The notes under the pieces are model-generated. The model made no database searches, was not told the DNA's origin, and saw only the letters and a list, made by a program, of their open reading frames with translations. Below are positions 18,257-27,628 of a stretch of 64,000 nt of DNA, piece after piece (position 1 is the stretch's first letter; every line of letters begins with the position of its first letter). The position numbers and the translations under genes were made by a program. The stretch comes from Bradyrhizobium sp. AUGA SZCCT0176. Its GTDB lineage: Bacteria > Pseudomonadota > Alphaproteobacteria > Rhizobiales > Xanthobacteraceae. The stretch lies in assembly GCF_018130145.1 (NCBI RefSeq), contig NZ_JAFCMB010000001.1, positions 372,001-436,000 of the forward strand, in the 5' to 3' direction.

Positions 18257-20359
18257 ATGGCAATTCTGAAGTTGAATATTCGTGGGCGTCTGATCTTGGG
18301 CTTCAGCGTGATCTGCGCATTGCTTGCATGCGTGGTCGTCATCACCATCGTCAAAGTTGGCAACGTCAACGAATCCACCGAGCGGACCGTCAATCTTCGC
18401 GTGCCGACCGCGATGGCCGCGAATGATGTGGTGGCCGGGGTTTATGCCTCGCTCGCTTCACTGCGCGGCTGGCTGATCACCGGCAACGACACATTCAAGG
18501 CCGAGCGCGTGTTGCTCTGGAAAGACATTCAGCGCCATGGCGCCGAGATGGATGGCCTCTCAACGCGTTGGTCCTCCGAACAGAACAAGGCGGACTGGAA
18601 GCAGGCCAAGCCACTGCTCGACGAACTGCGCAGCGCGCAGGACAAGGCCGAAGCAATTGCCCACACCATCGACGAGCAGCCCGCAGCAAAGATGCTCGCC
18701 ACCGAGGCCGCGCCGCTGGCGAAACTCATGCTGCAAAAGGCGACGTCGATCATCGACGAGGAGGGCGGCATTGCTTCGACGGATGCGCGCAAGAGCCTGT
18801 TGATCGGTTTTGCAGATATGCGCGGCAGTATGGCGATGGCAATCGGCGCGATCCGCGCCTATCTGCTGACCGCGGACATGGCCTTCAAGAAGGAGTTTGA
18901 GGATCTCTGGGCGCTCAACCAGACAAAGTTCGAGGCGCTCTCGAAGCGACGCGCGGAAATGACAAGCGAGCAGCAGAAAGCGTTTGACGCGCTGGTCGAT
19001 GCCCGCGCCAAGTTCGCGCCGATGCCGCAGAAGATGTTCGAGATCCGGGCCTCGGCTCGCTGGAACATGGCGCAGTGGTTCCTGACCAACGAGGCGGCTC
19101 CCCGCGCCAACAAACTGCTCGATATCTTCGCGGGAACAAAGGACGCCACCGGATCGCGTTCCGGCGGGATGGTCGCGCGCCAGCAAGACAATCTGAAACG
19201 CGACGGCGCGGCGGTTCTCGCTGAAACCAGTTTCCTGATGACGCTGCTCTGGGTGCTGCTCGGTGTCGGCATCGGCGTTGCGGCGACTGTCGTCTATCTG
19301 ACCAACCGTTCGATCGTGCCGCCGATTCTGAAGATGGTCGGCGCCATGGGCCAGCTTGCCGGCGGCGATCATTCGGTTGCGATCCCGGCGACCGACAAGA
19401 AGGACGAAATCGGGCTGATGGCGCGGGCGGTCCTGATCTTCAAGGAGAACATGATCAAGGCCAAGGGGCTCGCCGAAAAGGAAGCCGAAGCCATCAACGC
19501 GCGCGTGGCGCGGGCGGCGCGGGTCAATGATCTGACCCAGACCTTCGATGCCAATATATCGACCGTGTTGAGGTCGGTTGCGTCGGCATCGACCGAACTG
19601 CAGGCAACCGCGTCGTCAATGACGGCGACGGCGGAGGAGACCAGCAACCAGGCGACCGCGGTGGCGGCTGCGACCGAGGAGGCTTCGACGAACGTACAAA
19701 CCGTCGCGGCTGCGTCGGAGGAACTGGCCAGTTCCGTTACCGAGATCAGCCGTCAGGTCGCGCAGTCGGCCTCGATCGCGCAGAAGGCCGTGGGCGAAGC
19801 CGATCGCACCAACGCGACGGTGCAGGGCCTGTTCAAGGACGCCGCCGGCATCGGCGATGTCGTCAAGCTGATCAGCGAGATCGCCAGCCAGACCAATCTG
19901 CTGGCGCTCAATGCGACGATCGAGGCGGCGCGCGCCGGTGAGGCCGGCCGCGGCTTCGCGGTGGTGGCGGCCGAGGTCAAGAGCCTCGCCGAACAAACCG
20001 CGAAAGCAACGGACCAAATCAGCACGCAGGTCTCGTCGATCCAGGCTTCATCGAGCGAAGCCGTCGCTGCCATCAAGGGGATCTCCGCGACGATCAATGA
20101 AATGAGCGAGATCGCCTCCGCGATTGCGGGTGCCGTGGAAGAACAGGGCTCGGCGACTCAGGAGATCGCCCGCAACGTGCAGCAGGCGGCGCTCGGCACC
20201 GGCGAAATCTCGTCGAACGTGAGTGGCGTTCAGCAAGCCGCCGGCGACACCGGTGCCGCCGCGCATCAGGTGCTGCAGGCCTCCAGCGAATTGTCTCGGC
20301 AGTCCGAGACGATGCGAAGCCATGTCGAAACCTTCCTCAGCGACATCAAGGCTGCCTGA
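18257..20359 (+). CDS. Methyl-accepting chemotaxis protein
   Basis: 700 residues; the ATG at 18257 follows a CTGGAGGGGG ribosome site. Membrane helix 1 (about 10-34) is followed by a long helical periplasmic sensor of roughly 290 residues with several repeated helices (four-helix-bundle/nitrate-sensor-like). Membrane helix 2 is [19 protein letters not shown] near 327-347, then a HAMP domain ([26 protein letters not shown]). The cytoplasmic domain has the conserved hairpin tip [20 protein letters not shown]. No C-terminal pentapeptide tether for CheR is present. No chemotaxis genes are nearby, so the ligand and array partners are unknown. Confidence 0.93.
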   Translation: MAILKLNIRGRLILGFSVICALLACVVVITIVKVGNVNESTERTVNLRVPTAMAANDVVAGVYASLASLRGWLITGNDTFKAERVLLWKDIQRHGAEMDGLSTRWSSEQNKADWKQAKPLLDELRSAQDKAEAIAHTIDEQPAAKMLATEAAPLAKLMLQKATSIIDEEGGIASTDARKSLLIGFADMRGSMAMAIGAIRAYLLTADMAFKKEFEDLWALNQTKFEALSKRRAEMTSEQQKAFDALVDARAKFAPMPQKMFEIRASARWNMAQWFLTNEAAPRANKLLDIFAGTKDATGSRSGGMVARQQDNLKRDGAAVLAETSFLMTLLWVLLGVGIGVAATVVYLTNRSIVPPILKMVGAMGQLAGGDHSVAIPATDKKDEIGLMARAVLIFKENMIKAKGLAEKEAEAINARVARAARVNDLTQTFDANISTVLRSVASASTELQATASSMTATAEETSNQATAVAAATEEASTNVQTVAAASEELASSVTEISRQVAQSASIAQKAVGEADRTNATVQGLFKDAAGIGDVVKLISEIASQTNLLALNATIEAARAGEAGRGFAVVAAEVKSLAEQTAKATDQISTQVSSIQASSSEAVAAIKGISATINEMSEIASAIAGAVEEQGSATQEIARNVQQAALGTGEISSNVSGVQQAAGDTGAAAHQVLQASSELSRQSETMRSHVETFLSDIKAA

Positions 20360-20400
20360 TACGCAACCGATCGGCCTCTCCGCGCGACCGGGGAGGCCAG

Positions 20401-20514
20401 AGCGTTTTCCAGTGAAAGCCTGTCCCGCACTTGATGCGGGATGGATACCGGTTCGCGTCAAGAAAACGCGTCAGAACGAGAATCCAGAGCTCCGTTCCGA
20501 TTCAATCGGAACGG
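20401..20514 (+). repeat. AGCGTTTTC dispersed repeat, copy 1 (with nested hairpin)
   Basis: This copy begins agcgttttcc, carries ataccggttcgcgtcaagaa and aaaacgcgtcag, and ends in a hairpin ccgttccga/tcggaacgg (20492-20500, 20506-20514). Unlike the other copies it carries an extra palindrome cccgcacttgatgcggg in its first third (about 20424-20440). Just upstream, ggcctc/gaggcc (20373-20398) may form the chemoreceptor terminator. Other copies are at 22881, 51288, 59593 and 60114. Confidence 0.8.
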
Positions 20515-20546
20515 AATGGTTTCGGTCCCGCAATGACGTCGTCGGT

Positions 20547-21920
20547 CTACTTCCGCACGCAGATCACACGCACCACGGATGCTTTTGCGTCCGGTGATCC
20601 GCTGGCGCCAGTGACGCCATTGGCCTTGAGGAAATCGCGCACGGCATCTGATGTCACCAGCACCGCCTGTGCGGCGCCGTTCGCCGGACCTGCAACGACC
20701 ACCGGCTTCAGCAGCGCGATGCCGGCGAATTTGCCGTCGCCGTCGAGCGCGGCCGCGCCGGAAAAGCCGAGCGCGGGCGGCGGCGACAACGCGACGTCAC
20801 TGCTGCCGCCAAGCTGTGCGACCGAGGCCCTGACGCTGCTGACGGCGCCGCCGCCGCCCTGGTTCTGCGGATCGGCAATGCCGGTCAGGTCGAGCGCCGT
20901 CTTCGAGGCCGGGCTCGCGAGGTTGAGCGGCTTCAGTCCGCGCGCGCCATAGATGCGCAGCAAAGCGAGATCGTGCTCCTTGTCCTCGGCCACACGGTCG
21001 GCATTGCCGAAGCCGGCGATCGCGACCGCGACGCAGCCGTCGGTGATCTGGCGGTCGGCGATGATCGCGCCGTCGTCGCTGACCACGACGCCGGTGCCAT
21101 ATTCCACGGTCTTGCGCGGCGGGGGGCCCGCGACCTGCGGGCCGGTTGGAAAAGCGTTGAATGCGCTCGACATTGCGATCACCACCGGCTCCACGGTATT
21201 TTCCGTGGCCTGATCATAGAGGATGGTGAGGATGCGGACTTCATCGCCCTTGAAGGTGCCGCGCAAATAGAACTTCTTCAGGCCTTGCAGGCCGGACAGC
21301 ACGAAGAAGTCCGGCTTCACCACCGTGTAATCGATCTTGCGCTGGGCTTCCTTCTTTTCCAGCTCGGCGAGTTTTGCCGTGGTCGGATTGGCTTCCTTGC
21401 GCCGCGCCAGTTGGATCTGGATGGTTCCGGTCGGCGACGTCCATTTGGTGCCGTTGGCGTCGCTGGCCTGCTGCGGCACCAGCTTTGTGGGAATGCCGAG
21501 CCGTACGCCGGTGCCGGGATCGGTGGCGATCTTCCAGCCGACATTTTCCTGCCGCTTCCTGGCGGTGTCGGCGAGGATGCCGCGCTCCTGCGGATTGAGC
21601 ACGCCAGTCTCCTTGGCCCCGCGGCTCTTCTGGAATTCCTTGATCGCCTTGACCATGCGCTCGCTGACGTCGCCGGTGACCGCGCCATTGTACTGGCCAA
21701 CCCAGGCGAGGTCGGATTGCAGCGCCAGCCGTTCGGCCTGCGACATCGCGTTGGCGGTTTCCTCGGGCTTTTGCAGCGCGGGCCGGATCGGCACGGTCGC
21801 GACCGGCTTCGGCTTGGCGCCGGCCGTGGAGGGCGGCGTCAACTGGGCCTGAGCTGACGATCCCAGGCTCGCGAAAATGGCGGCCGAGACCATCATTGTT
21901 GCTGAAAACACCGATCTCAT
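20547..21920 (-). CDS. Secreted peptidoglycan-binding protein with degenerate trypsin-like domain
   Basis: 457 residues from the ATG at 21920. A signal peptide (MRSVFSATMMVSAAIFASLG, cleavage after SAQAQ) is followed by a PG_binding_1-like helix set (LAWVGQYNGAVTGDVSERM, KAIKEFQKSRGAKETGVLNP) and a C-terminal chymotrypsin-fold domain (YGTGVVVSDDGAIIADRQIT, DLALLRI, LGFSGAAALDG). The catalytic Asp and Ser positions are filled, but the His expected in the (N/A)xHVV segment reads Gln (ADRQIT), so proteolysis is unlikely. It is probably a periplasmic pseudo-protease attached to peptidoglycan. It diverges from the E1-like gene over 136 bp. Confidence 0.75.
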   Translation of the reverse strand: MRSVFSATMMVSAAIFASLGSSAQAQLTPPSTAGAKPKPVATVPIRPALQKPEETANAMSQAERLALQSDLAWVGQYNGAVTGDVSERMVKAIKEFQKSRGAKETGVLNPQERGILADTARKRQENVGWKIATDPGTGVRLGIPTKLVPQQASDANGTKWTSPTGTIQIQLARRKEANPTTAKLAELEKKEAQRKIDYTVVKPDFFVLSGLQGLKKFYLRGTFKGDEVRILTILYDQATENTVEPVVIAMSSAFNAFPTGPQVAGPPPRKTVEYGTGVVVSDDGAIIADRQITDGCVAVAIAGFGNADRVAEDKEHDLALLRIYGARGLKPLNLASPASKTALDLTGIADPQNQGGGGAVSSVRASVAQLGGSSDVALSPPPALGFSGAAALDGDGKFAGIALLKPVVVAGPANGAAQAVLVTSDAVRDFLKANGVTGASGSPDAKASVVRVICVRK

Positions 21921-22056
21921 GACAAATCCCAGGGAATATTCGGAATCGGGAGGGAATATTGGAGCGATCATTGACCTCGGGTCAATTAAGCACATCTGCT
22001 TGGTCAGCAACAACAGCGCCCCGGTTCACGGAACGGCGCATGGGAATAGACCGACG

Positions 22057-22857
22057 ATGCTGACCGCCGACGAACTCGAACGCTATGCCCGCCACATCGT
22101 GCTGCGCGAGGTCGGCGGCCCCGGCCAGACCGCCCTGAAGGAGGCGTCCGTGCTGGTGATCGGCGCCGGCGGTCTCGGCGCCCCGGTCCTGATGTATCTC
22201 GCCGCCGCCGGCATCGGCACGCTCGGCGTGGTCGACGACGATATTGTCTCGCTGTCCAATTTGCAGCGCCAGATCATCCACACCACGCCCGATATCGGCA
22301 AGCGCAAGGTCGATAGCGCCGCGCAGCAGATCGACGCGCTCAACCCGCACGTCAACTTCGAGGCGCATGCGGTGCGTCTCGATGCCGGCAACGCGATGTC
22401 GCTGATCGGCGGTTATGATCTGGTGCTCGATGGGTCAGATAATTTCGAAACCCGCTATCTGGTTTCCGACGCCTGCTTCCTCGCGGCCAAGCCGCTGATC
22501 ACGGCGGCGCTTGGCCAGTTCGACGGATCGCTGACGACGATCCGCGCCCATGAGCGGGACGCCGGCGGCGAGTTCAATCCGACCTATCGCTGTCTGTTTC
22601 CAGAGGCGCCGCCGCCGGGCACGGTGCCGGCCTGCGCCGAGGCCGGCGTGATGGGCGCTCTCGCGGGCATGCTGGGATCGATGATGGCGCTGGAAGCGAT
22701 TCGCGAAATCGTCGGCTTCGGCGACAGCCTGGTCGGACGGCTGGTGATGGTGGACGCCCGCGCGATGCGGTTCGAAACTCTGCGCTACCGGCGCGATCCC
22801 GCGAACCCGCTCAACGGCGATACGCCCACGATCACTGATCTAAGTGCGCACCGGTGA
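22057..22857 (+). CDS. HesA/MoeB/ThiF-family E1-like adenylyltransferase
   Basis: 266 residues from the ATG at 22057 (MLTADELERYARHIVLREVG). The ATP-binding Rossmann motif VIGAGGLGAPV, the DDDIVSLSNLQRQ segment and the DGSDNFETRYLVSDAC loop show a MoeB/ThiF adenylation domain. The crossover-region Cys may be in TVPACAEAGVMG. The two CxxC pairs that bind zinc in E. coli MoeB are not evident: only one Cys occurs in TYRCLFPE and none in the C-terminal region. It activates a ubiquitin-like sulfur carrier (MoaD or ThiS type) by adenylation; which one cannot be told. No moa or thi gene is next to it. Confidence 0.85.
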   Translation: MLTADELERYARHIVLREVGGPGQTALKEASVLVIGAGGLGAPVLMYLAAAGIGTLGVVDDDIVSLSNLQRQIIHTTPDIGKRKVDSAAQQIDALNPHVNFEAHAVRLDAGNAMSLIGGYDLVLDGSDNFETRYLVSDACFLAAKPLITAALGQFDGSLTTIRAHERDAGGEFNPTYRCLFPEAPPPGTVPACAEAGVMGALAGMLGSMMALEAIREIVGFGDSLVGRLVMVDARAMRFETLRYRRDPANPLNGDTPTITDLSAHR

Positions 22858-22880
22858 GGACTGGCGGGCATCCGTCCTAA

Positions 22881-22980
22881 AGCGTTTTCCAGCGAAGTGG
22901 ATCCCGGTTCGCGCTAAGAAAACGCGTCAAAACAAAATATAGAGCCCCGTTCCGATCTAATCGGAACGGAAAAGGCTCTA
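22881..22980 (+). repeat. AGCGTTTTC dispersed repeat, copy 2
   Basis: The element runs from agcgttttcc through gaaaacgcgtcaaaacaaaa to a two-part hairpin: agagcc/ggctct outside (22941-22946, 22974-22979) and ccgttccga/tcggaacgg inside (22947-22969). Its last bases include the stop codon of the cysteine-rich gene at 22978. The hairpin lies between two convergent genes and may act as a bidirectional terminator. Confidence 0.8.
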
Positions 22981-23412
22981 GTCGATGTCGGCAATCTGCT
23001 TCTCGTAGTCAGACGCGTTTGATTTATCCGTCATGACCTGCGGGCAACGGAAGCAGGCCTCTTTGCCTTCCTGACGGAACCAGCGGCAGGTGGGGCGAAT
23101 CTCGCAGGCGGGAAGCGCGTTGACGACAGCCGGAACGCCTTCAACGATCCTTTTGGCCAGACTGCAGGTGTTACCCTTGAAATGCTTGCAGCCGCCGCTG
23201 GCGCCCGCGCAGGGTGCCGCGATGCGGAACAGTTCCGTGGGCTTGGCATCTCCCGCAAGGGCAAGGACCTGTTCGGAGATTGGCACGGTCTCGGTGAGAT
23301 ATCCGACCCGGTGCTGCTCCGGCGTACCGGTGATTACGCCAAAGATTCGGGCGCCCTCGTCGGTCGCCTGCGAACTCGGGCAGTCGATCTGCTTCTTTAA
23401 ATCCTTGGACAT
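22978..23412 (-). CDS. Cysteine-rich protein of unknown function next to a small peptide gene
   Basis: 144 residues from the ATG at 23412, with AGAGGGA upstream. No signal peptide or membrane segment. Eight cysteines: C11, then C68-x6-C75-x7-C83 and C103-x5-C109-x10-C120-x2-C123. The clearest motif is RPTCRWFRQEGKEACFRCPQ. The spacing suggests metal or iron-sulfur binding, but I cannot assign a known family. It lies 117 bp downstream of a 70-residue peptide gene on the same strand, with a small hairpin (23479-23513) between them. That suggests the two act together, for example as peptide and maturation or carrier protein. This is inference from gene order only. Confidence 0.6.
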   Translation of the reverse strand: MSKDLKKQIDCPSSQATDEGARIFGVITGTPEQHRVGYLTETVPISEQVLALAGDAKPTELFRIAAPCAGASGGCKHFKGNTCSLAKRIVEGVPAVVNALPACEIRPTCRWFRQEGKEACFRCPQVMTDKSNASDYEKQIADID

Positions 23413-23478
23413 GAATCCCTCTATCTCGCTGCGCGTGCCGGGTGAGCTGCGTCTAACCCGAAATGAAAAGGCGTCCGG

Positions 23479-23513
23479 GATGGCGTCCGACGCACGACGC
23501 GCCGAACGCCATC
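23479..23513 (-). other. Hairpin between the peptide gene and the Cys-rich gene
   Basis: Arms gatggcgt (23479-23486) and acgccatc (23506-23513) enclose a 19-base loop in the 117-bp gap. There is no U-run, so it is more likely to set relative transcript levels or stability than to terminate. The stem is short and its role is unproven. Confidence 0.35.
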
Positions 23514-23529
23514 TCGTCTCTTGATCGAT

Positions 23530-23742
23530 TCAGAATAGAACCGTCTTTGTGGGCACCGGCATCGTCGGCGTCGGAAATCTGCCGAAGATGGTGATATCCT
23601 TGATGATATCGCCCAGCGATCCGCGGTTGATCGCAGCCCTGAAACCGGCTGCGACGATTTCAAGCTGTTCCGGGGTGAGCTGAACCGGTGCTTCGAGCTC
23701 GGACTTCGCAGGCTCGACTGCGTTGATGTCGGACTTCTTCAT
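23530..23742 (-). CDS. 70-residue peptide with leader-like helix and Thr/Pro-rich tail
   Basis: The start at 23742 is fixed by a strong AAGGAGAAG site; the longer frame to 23889 lacks one. The peptide begins MKKSDINAVEPAKSELEAPV, continues LTPEQLEIVAAGF (residues about 22-34) and ends GRFPTPTMPVPTKTVLF. The middle resembles conserved leader regions of ribosomally made, modified peptides (LxxEELExVAxG, then a small-residue cleavage-like site), and the tail has alternating Thr-Pro. No Cys is present. A CRP/FNR-like site lies 80 bp upstream and a cysteine-rich protein is encoded downstream. No recognisable radical-SAM, LanM, YcaO or ABC exporter gene is near, so precursor status is a hypothesis. 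Confidence 0.6.
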   Translation of the reverse strand: MKKSDINAVEPAKSELEAPVQLTPEQLEIVAAGFRAAINRGSLGDIIKDITIFGRFPTPTMPVPTKTVLF

Positions 23743-23821
23743 CTGTCTTCTCCTTGTCGCGAGACGAAGGGGCCATCCGCTTCGGCTGCTACAGGAGGCT
23801 AGGGACAGATTGGATGAGTTA

Positions 23822-23839
23822 CCGTGATTTTGCTCACGG
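23822..23839. promoter_or_regulatory. CRP/FNR-type palindrome upstream of the peptide gene
   Basis: ccgtga-N6-tcacgg is a perfect 18-bp inverted repeat fitting the GTGA-N6-TCAC core of CRP/FNR-superfamily operators. It is 80 bp upstream of the peptide ATG and 51 bp downstream of the aldo/keto reductase stop, so it most likely controls the peptide operon. A weak -10-like TAGCCT lies on the minus strand at 23797-23802, about 31 bp from the site centre, compatible with a class II activator position. Confidence 0.55.
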
Positions 23840-23889
23840 AACCCTCGCGCCCCGGCGAATGGGGGCGCGAGGAACTCGTGCGGTTGCAT

Positions 23890-24891
<1,002 letters not shown>

Positions 24892-24992
24892 GGTGGTGCT
24901 CCTCGTATTGGCGGCGGGATTCCCGTGCCGGGTTGACGAGGCTGGTATGGCCGATCGCGATTAGAGCGATAAGCTGGACAATGCTAAATAGT

Positions 24993-25012
24993 TTGTTCAG
25001 TATACCGAACAA
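24993..25012. promoter_or_regulatory. LysR-type operator overlapping the lysR start
   Basis: ttgttc a gtatac c gaacaa is a 20-bp palindrome with one mismatched pair, containing T-N11-A spacing. It ends on the first base of the LysR ATG at 25012, in the divergent gap with the aldo/keto reductase gene. The position fits an autoregulatory LysR site that also controls the divergent gene. Confidence 0.55.
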
Positions 25013-25941
25013 TGAACGATGTTGATCTCCGCGATCTCGATGCCTTCGTCGCCGTGGCGCGCACCCGGAATTTCCGGCGCGCCGCGATCGAGCAGCGCGT
25101 CTCCGTCTCGAGTCTCAGCCAGCGGCTGCGCGACATGGAGGAGCGGCTTGGCGTCCGTCTGATGAACCGCACCACCCGCAGCGTTGCGCTGACGGAAGCC
25201 GGCGAGCTGCTGCTGGCCCGGGTCGGGCCGGCGATGTCGGATGTCGGCGCCGCGCTCGATCAGGTGCGCGGACTGCGTGACGTGCCGTCGGGCCGCCTGC
25301 GCATCAATGCGCCGCCGCCGGCGATCGATCTGGTGCTGGCGCCGATGGTCGCGCCGTTTCTTGCAAAGTATCCGCAGATCGAACTGGAGATCGTCGGCGA
25401 GAGTGCATTCGTCGATATCGTCGCCGGCGGTTTCGACGCCGGCGTGCGCTACGGCGAGCATCTGGCACAGGACATGATTGCGGTTTCGCTCGGGGCGCCG
25501 CAGCGCTACGCGGTGGTGGCATCGAAGGAATATGTGGCGCGACACGGCAAGCCGATGCATCCGAAGGATCTGCTCGATCACGCCTGCATCCGCACCCGGT
25601 TCGGCAGCGGCGCCATGCTGGATTGGGAATTCGAGAAGGCGGAACGTGTCGTGGTGGTTTCGCCGCCGGCAAAACTGGTCGCAACCTATCTCGGCCTTGC
25701 GCTGCGCGCCGTCCACGATGGGATCGGCTTCTGGTTGACGTTTGAAGGTTATGTGCGCTTTGGCATCAAATCGGGTGCGCTGGTCAGCGTGCTCGACGAC
25801 TGGTGCGCGCCGTTTCCCGGACCGTTTCTGTACTATCCGAGCCGCCGCCAGCCGCCGCCGGCGCTGGGCGCGTTCGTCGCGTTTGTCGGGGAATGGCGCA
25901 AGCAGGAGAGACGGAAGGGCCGGGGCGGCTCAACTGGGTGA
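25012..25941 (+). CDS. LysR-family transcriptional regulator
   Basis: 309 residues from the ATG at 25012. The N-terminal winged helix-turn-helix (LRDLDAFVAVARTRNFRRAA, VSVSSLSQRLRDMEERLGVRL) is followed by a periplasmic-binding-protein-like effector domain (PSGRLRINAPPPAIDLVLAP, GFDAGVRYGEHL). It belongs to the common subgroup encoded divergently from oxidoreductases; here the aldo/keto reductase gene is the likely target. The effector is unknown. Its last 12 bases overlap the end of the convergent P-loop kinase gene. Confidence 0.93.
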   Translation: MNDVDLRDLDAFVAVARTRNFRRAAIEQRVSVSSLSQRLRDMEERLGVRLMNRTTRSVALTEAGELLLARVGPAMSDVGAALDQVRGLRDVPSGRLRINAPPPAIDLVLAPMVAPFLAKYPQIELEIVGESAFVDIVAGGFDAGVRYGEHLAQDMIAVSLGAPQRYAVVASKEYVARHGKPMHPKDLLDHACIRTRFGSGAMLDWEFEKAERVVVVSPPAKLVATYLGLALRAVHDGIGFWLTFEGYVRFGIKSGALVSVLDDWCAPFPGPFLYYPSRRQPPPALGAFVAFVGEWRKQERRKGRGGSTG

Positions 25942-26607
25942 AGCACGCCACTTCAGTATTTTTGGCTCCCGCAGATCATTGTAGCCGATGACAATATCGG
26001 CATGCTCTTCCGGGGCGCACTCACGCAGATATCGCTGCTGGCCGCCGACATAACGCTGGTTCGGCGGCGCAGCAGGATCGGGCGCGCCAAAATCCGGGCC
26101 GCGCTGCGCGCCGCGCGGCACGGAGACATTGAAGTCGACCTTCAGAAAGATCGAGATGTCCCAACAGGCCCGAAGCTCGGGGCGGTGCAGGAAGATGCCG
26201 TCAACGATCAGCGCGGCGGTTGGCGGCGCCTGCTGCGTGACCGGTTCGAACGGCCGGTCGTTGTCGAGATCAAAATGCCCTGCGACGTATCGACCGGAGC
26301 CACCGGGACTCAAGGGATCGAGCAACAGTGTCCGAAATGAATCGTAGTCGTACGAGTCGAGAAAAAAGCCATCAGGTGAATACCGGCCACGCGCGTATCG
26401 TACCGAGCGTGGATGATGGAAATCATCGACGGAAGCGCGGATCGTCGGGCGGCCTTGTGCTGCCACGAGCGGCGCCAGCGCATCCGCCAGCGTGGTCTTT
26501 CCCGCGCCATCGACGCCATCGATCGCGACGCGGATGATCCGCGTGGGATGTAGTGCGACGACGGTGGCGGCGAGGCGGTTCAGCAGCGATGCGTGGGCTT
26601 CGCTCAC
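25930..26607 (-). CDS. Uridine-kinase-like P-loop protein
   Basis: 225 residues. Walker A GVDGAGKTT at about 31-39 is preceded by IIRVAID, and DDFHHPRSVRY matches the uridine kinase/phosphoribulokinase fold. LIVDGIFLHRPEL is the Walker B-like region, and YLRECAPEEHADIVIGYND ends the core. These Udk-like proteins phosphorylate a small nucleoside or sugar; the substrate is not defined. It starts 19 bp after the dehydrogenase stop at 26627 and is probably translated from the same mRNA. Confidence 0.8.
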   Translation of the reverse strand: MSEAHASLLNRLAATVVALHPTRIIRVAIDGVDGAGKTTLADALAPLVAAQGRPTIRASVDDFHHPRSVRYARGRYSPDGFFLDSYDYDSFRTLLLDPLSPGGSGRYVAGHFDLDNDRPFEPVTQQAPPTAALIVDGIFLHRPELRACWDISIFLKVDFNVSVPRGAQRGPDFGAPDPAAPPNQRYVGGQQRYLRECAPEEHADIVIGYNDLREPKILKWRASPS

Positions 26608-26626
26608 ATCATCCTCGGTGGCCGCC

Positions 26627-27628
26627 TCACAGCATGCTGGGCAGCACGCGGTCCGGCGGCTTGTGGTTGTCGAGGAAGGTCCTGATGTTGATGATCACCT
26701 TCTCGCCCATCTCGACACGGCCTTCGATCGTGGCCGAGCCCATGTGCGGCAGCAGCGTGACCTTGCCGGCCTTGGCCAGCCGAACCAGTTTTGGATTGAC
26801 GGCGGGCTCATGCTCGTAGACGTCGAGCCCGGCGCCGCCGATCTCGCCACCTTCGATCAGCTTGATCAGCGTGTCCTCGTCGATCACCTCGCCGCGCGCG
26901 GTGTTGACGATATAGGCCTCTTTCCGGATCAGTTTTAAGCGCCGCGCCGACAGCAGGTGGAACGTCGCTGGGGTGTGCGGACAGTTCACCGAGATGATGT
27001 CCATCCGCGCCAGCATCTGGTCGAGGCTTTCCCAATAGGTCGCGCCCAATTCGTCGGCGATCACGGGCGCGACGGGACGGCGGTTGTGATAGTGGATCTG
27101 CAGGCCGAAGGCGCGGGCCCGGCGCGCCACCGCCTGGCCGATGCGGCCCATGCCGATAATGCCGAGGCGTTTGCCGCCGATGCGATGACCGAGCATCCAG
27201 GTCGGCGACCAGCCCGGCCAGTGCTTGCCATCGGTGAGAATCGAGGCGCCCTCGATCAGCCGCCGCGGCACCGCGAGAATCAGCGCCATGGTCATGTCGG
27301 CGGTGTCTTCGGTCAAGACTTTCGGCGTGTTGGTCACGGTGATGCCGCGCGCATGCGCCGCCGTGACGTCGATATTGTCGACGCCATTGCCGAAATTGGC
27401 GATCATCCGCAGCTTGCAGTCGGGCTGCTTGAGAATTTCCTCGTTGACCAGGTCGGTCACGGTCGGCACCAGCACGTCGGCGGTACGGACCGCCTCGGCG
27501 ATCTGTTCCGGCGTCATCGGCGTATCGTCGAGATTTAACCGCGCATCGAACAGTTCGCGCATCCGGGTCTCGATCGAGTCCGGGAGTTTGCGGGTGACGA
27601 CGACGAGAGGCTTTTTCTTAACCGACAT
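26627..27628 (-). CDS. 2-hydroxyacid dehydrogenase (glyoxylate/hydroxypyruvate reductase-like)
   Basis: 333 residues from the ATG at 27628. The D-isomer-specific 2-hydroxyacid dehydrogenase layout is complete: substrate loop ANFGNGVDNID, NAD-binding LGIIGMGRIGQAVARRARAF, catalytic Arg in NTARGEVIDE, Glu in VYEHEPAV and His in LLPHMGSAT. The sequence is closest to bacterial glyoxylate reductase (GyaR-type), which reduces glyoxylate to glycolate. The 415-bp gap before it separates it from the divergent SH3 gene. Confidence 0.9.
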   Translation of the reverse strand: MSVKKKPLVVVTRKLPDSIETRMRELFDARLNLDDTPMTPEQIAEAVRTADVLVPTVTDLVNEEILKQPDCKLRMIANFGNGVDNIDVTAAHARGITVTNTPKVLTEDTADMTMALILAVPRRLIEGASILTDGKHWPGWSPTWMLGHRIGGKRLGIIGMGRIGQAVARRARAFGLQIHYHNRRPVAPVIADELGATYWESLDQMLARMDIISVNCPHTPATFHLLSARRLKLIRKEAYIVNTARGEVIDEDTLIKLIEGGEIGGAGLDVYEHEPAVNPKLVRLAKAGKVTLLPHMGSATIEGRVEMGEKVIINIRTFLDNHKPPDRVLPSML

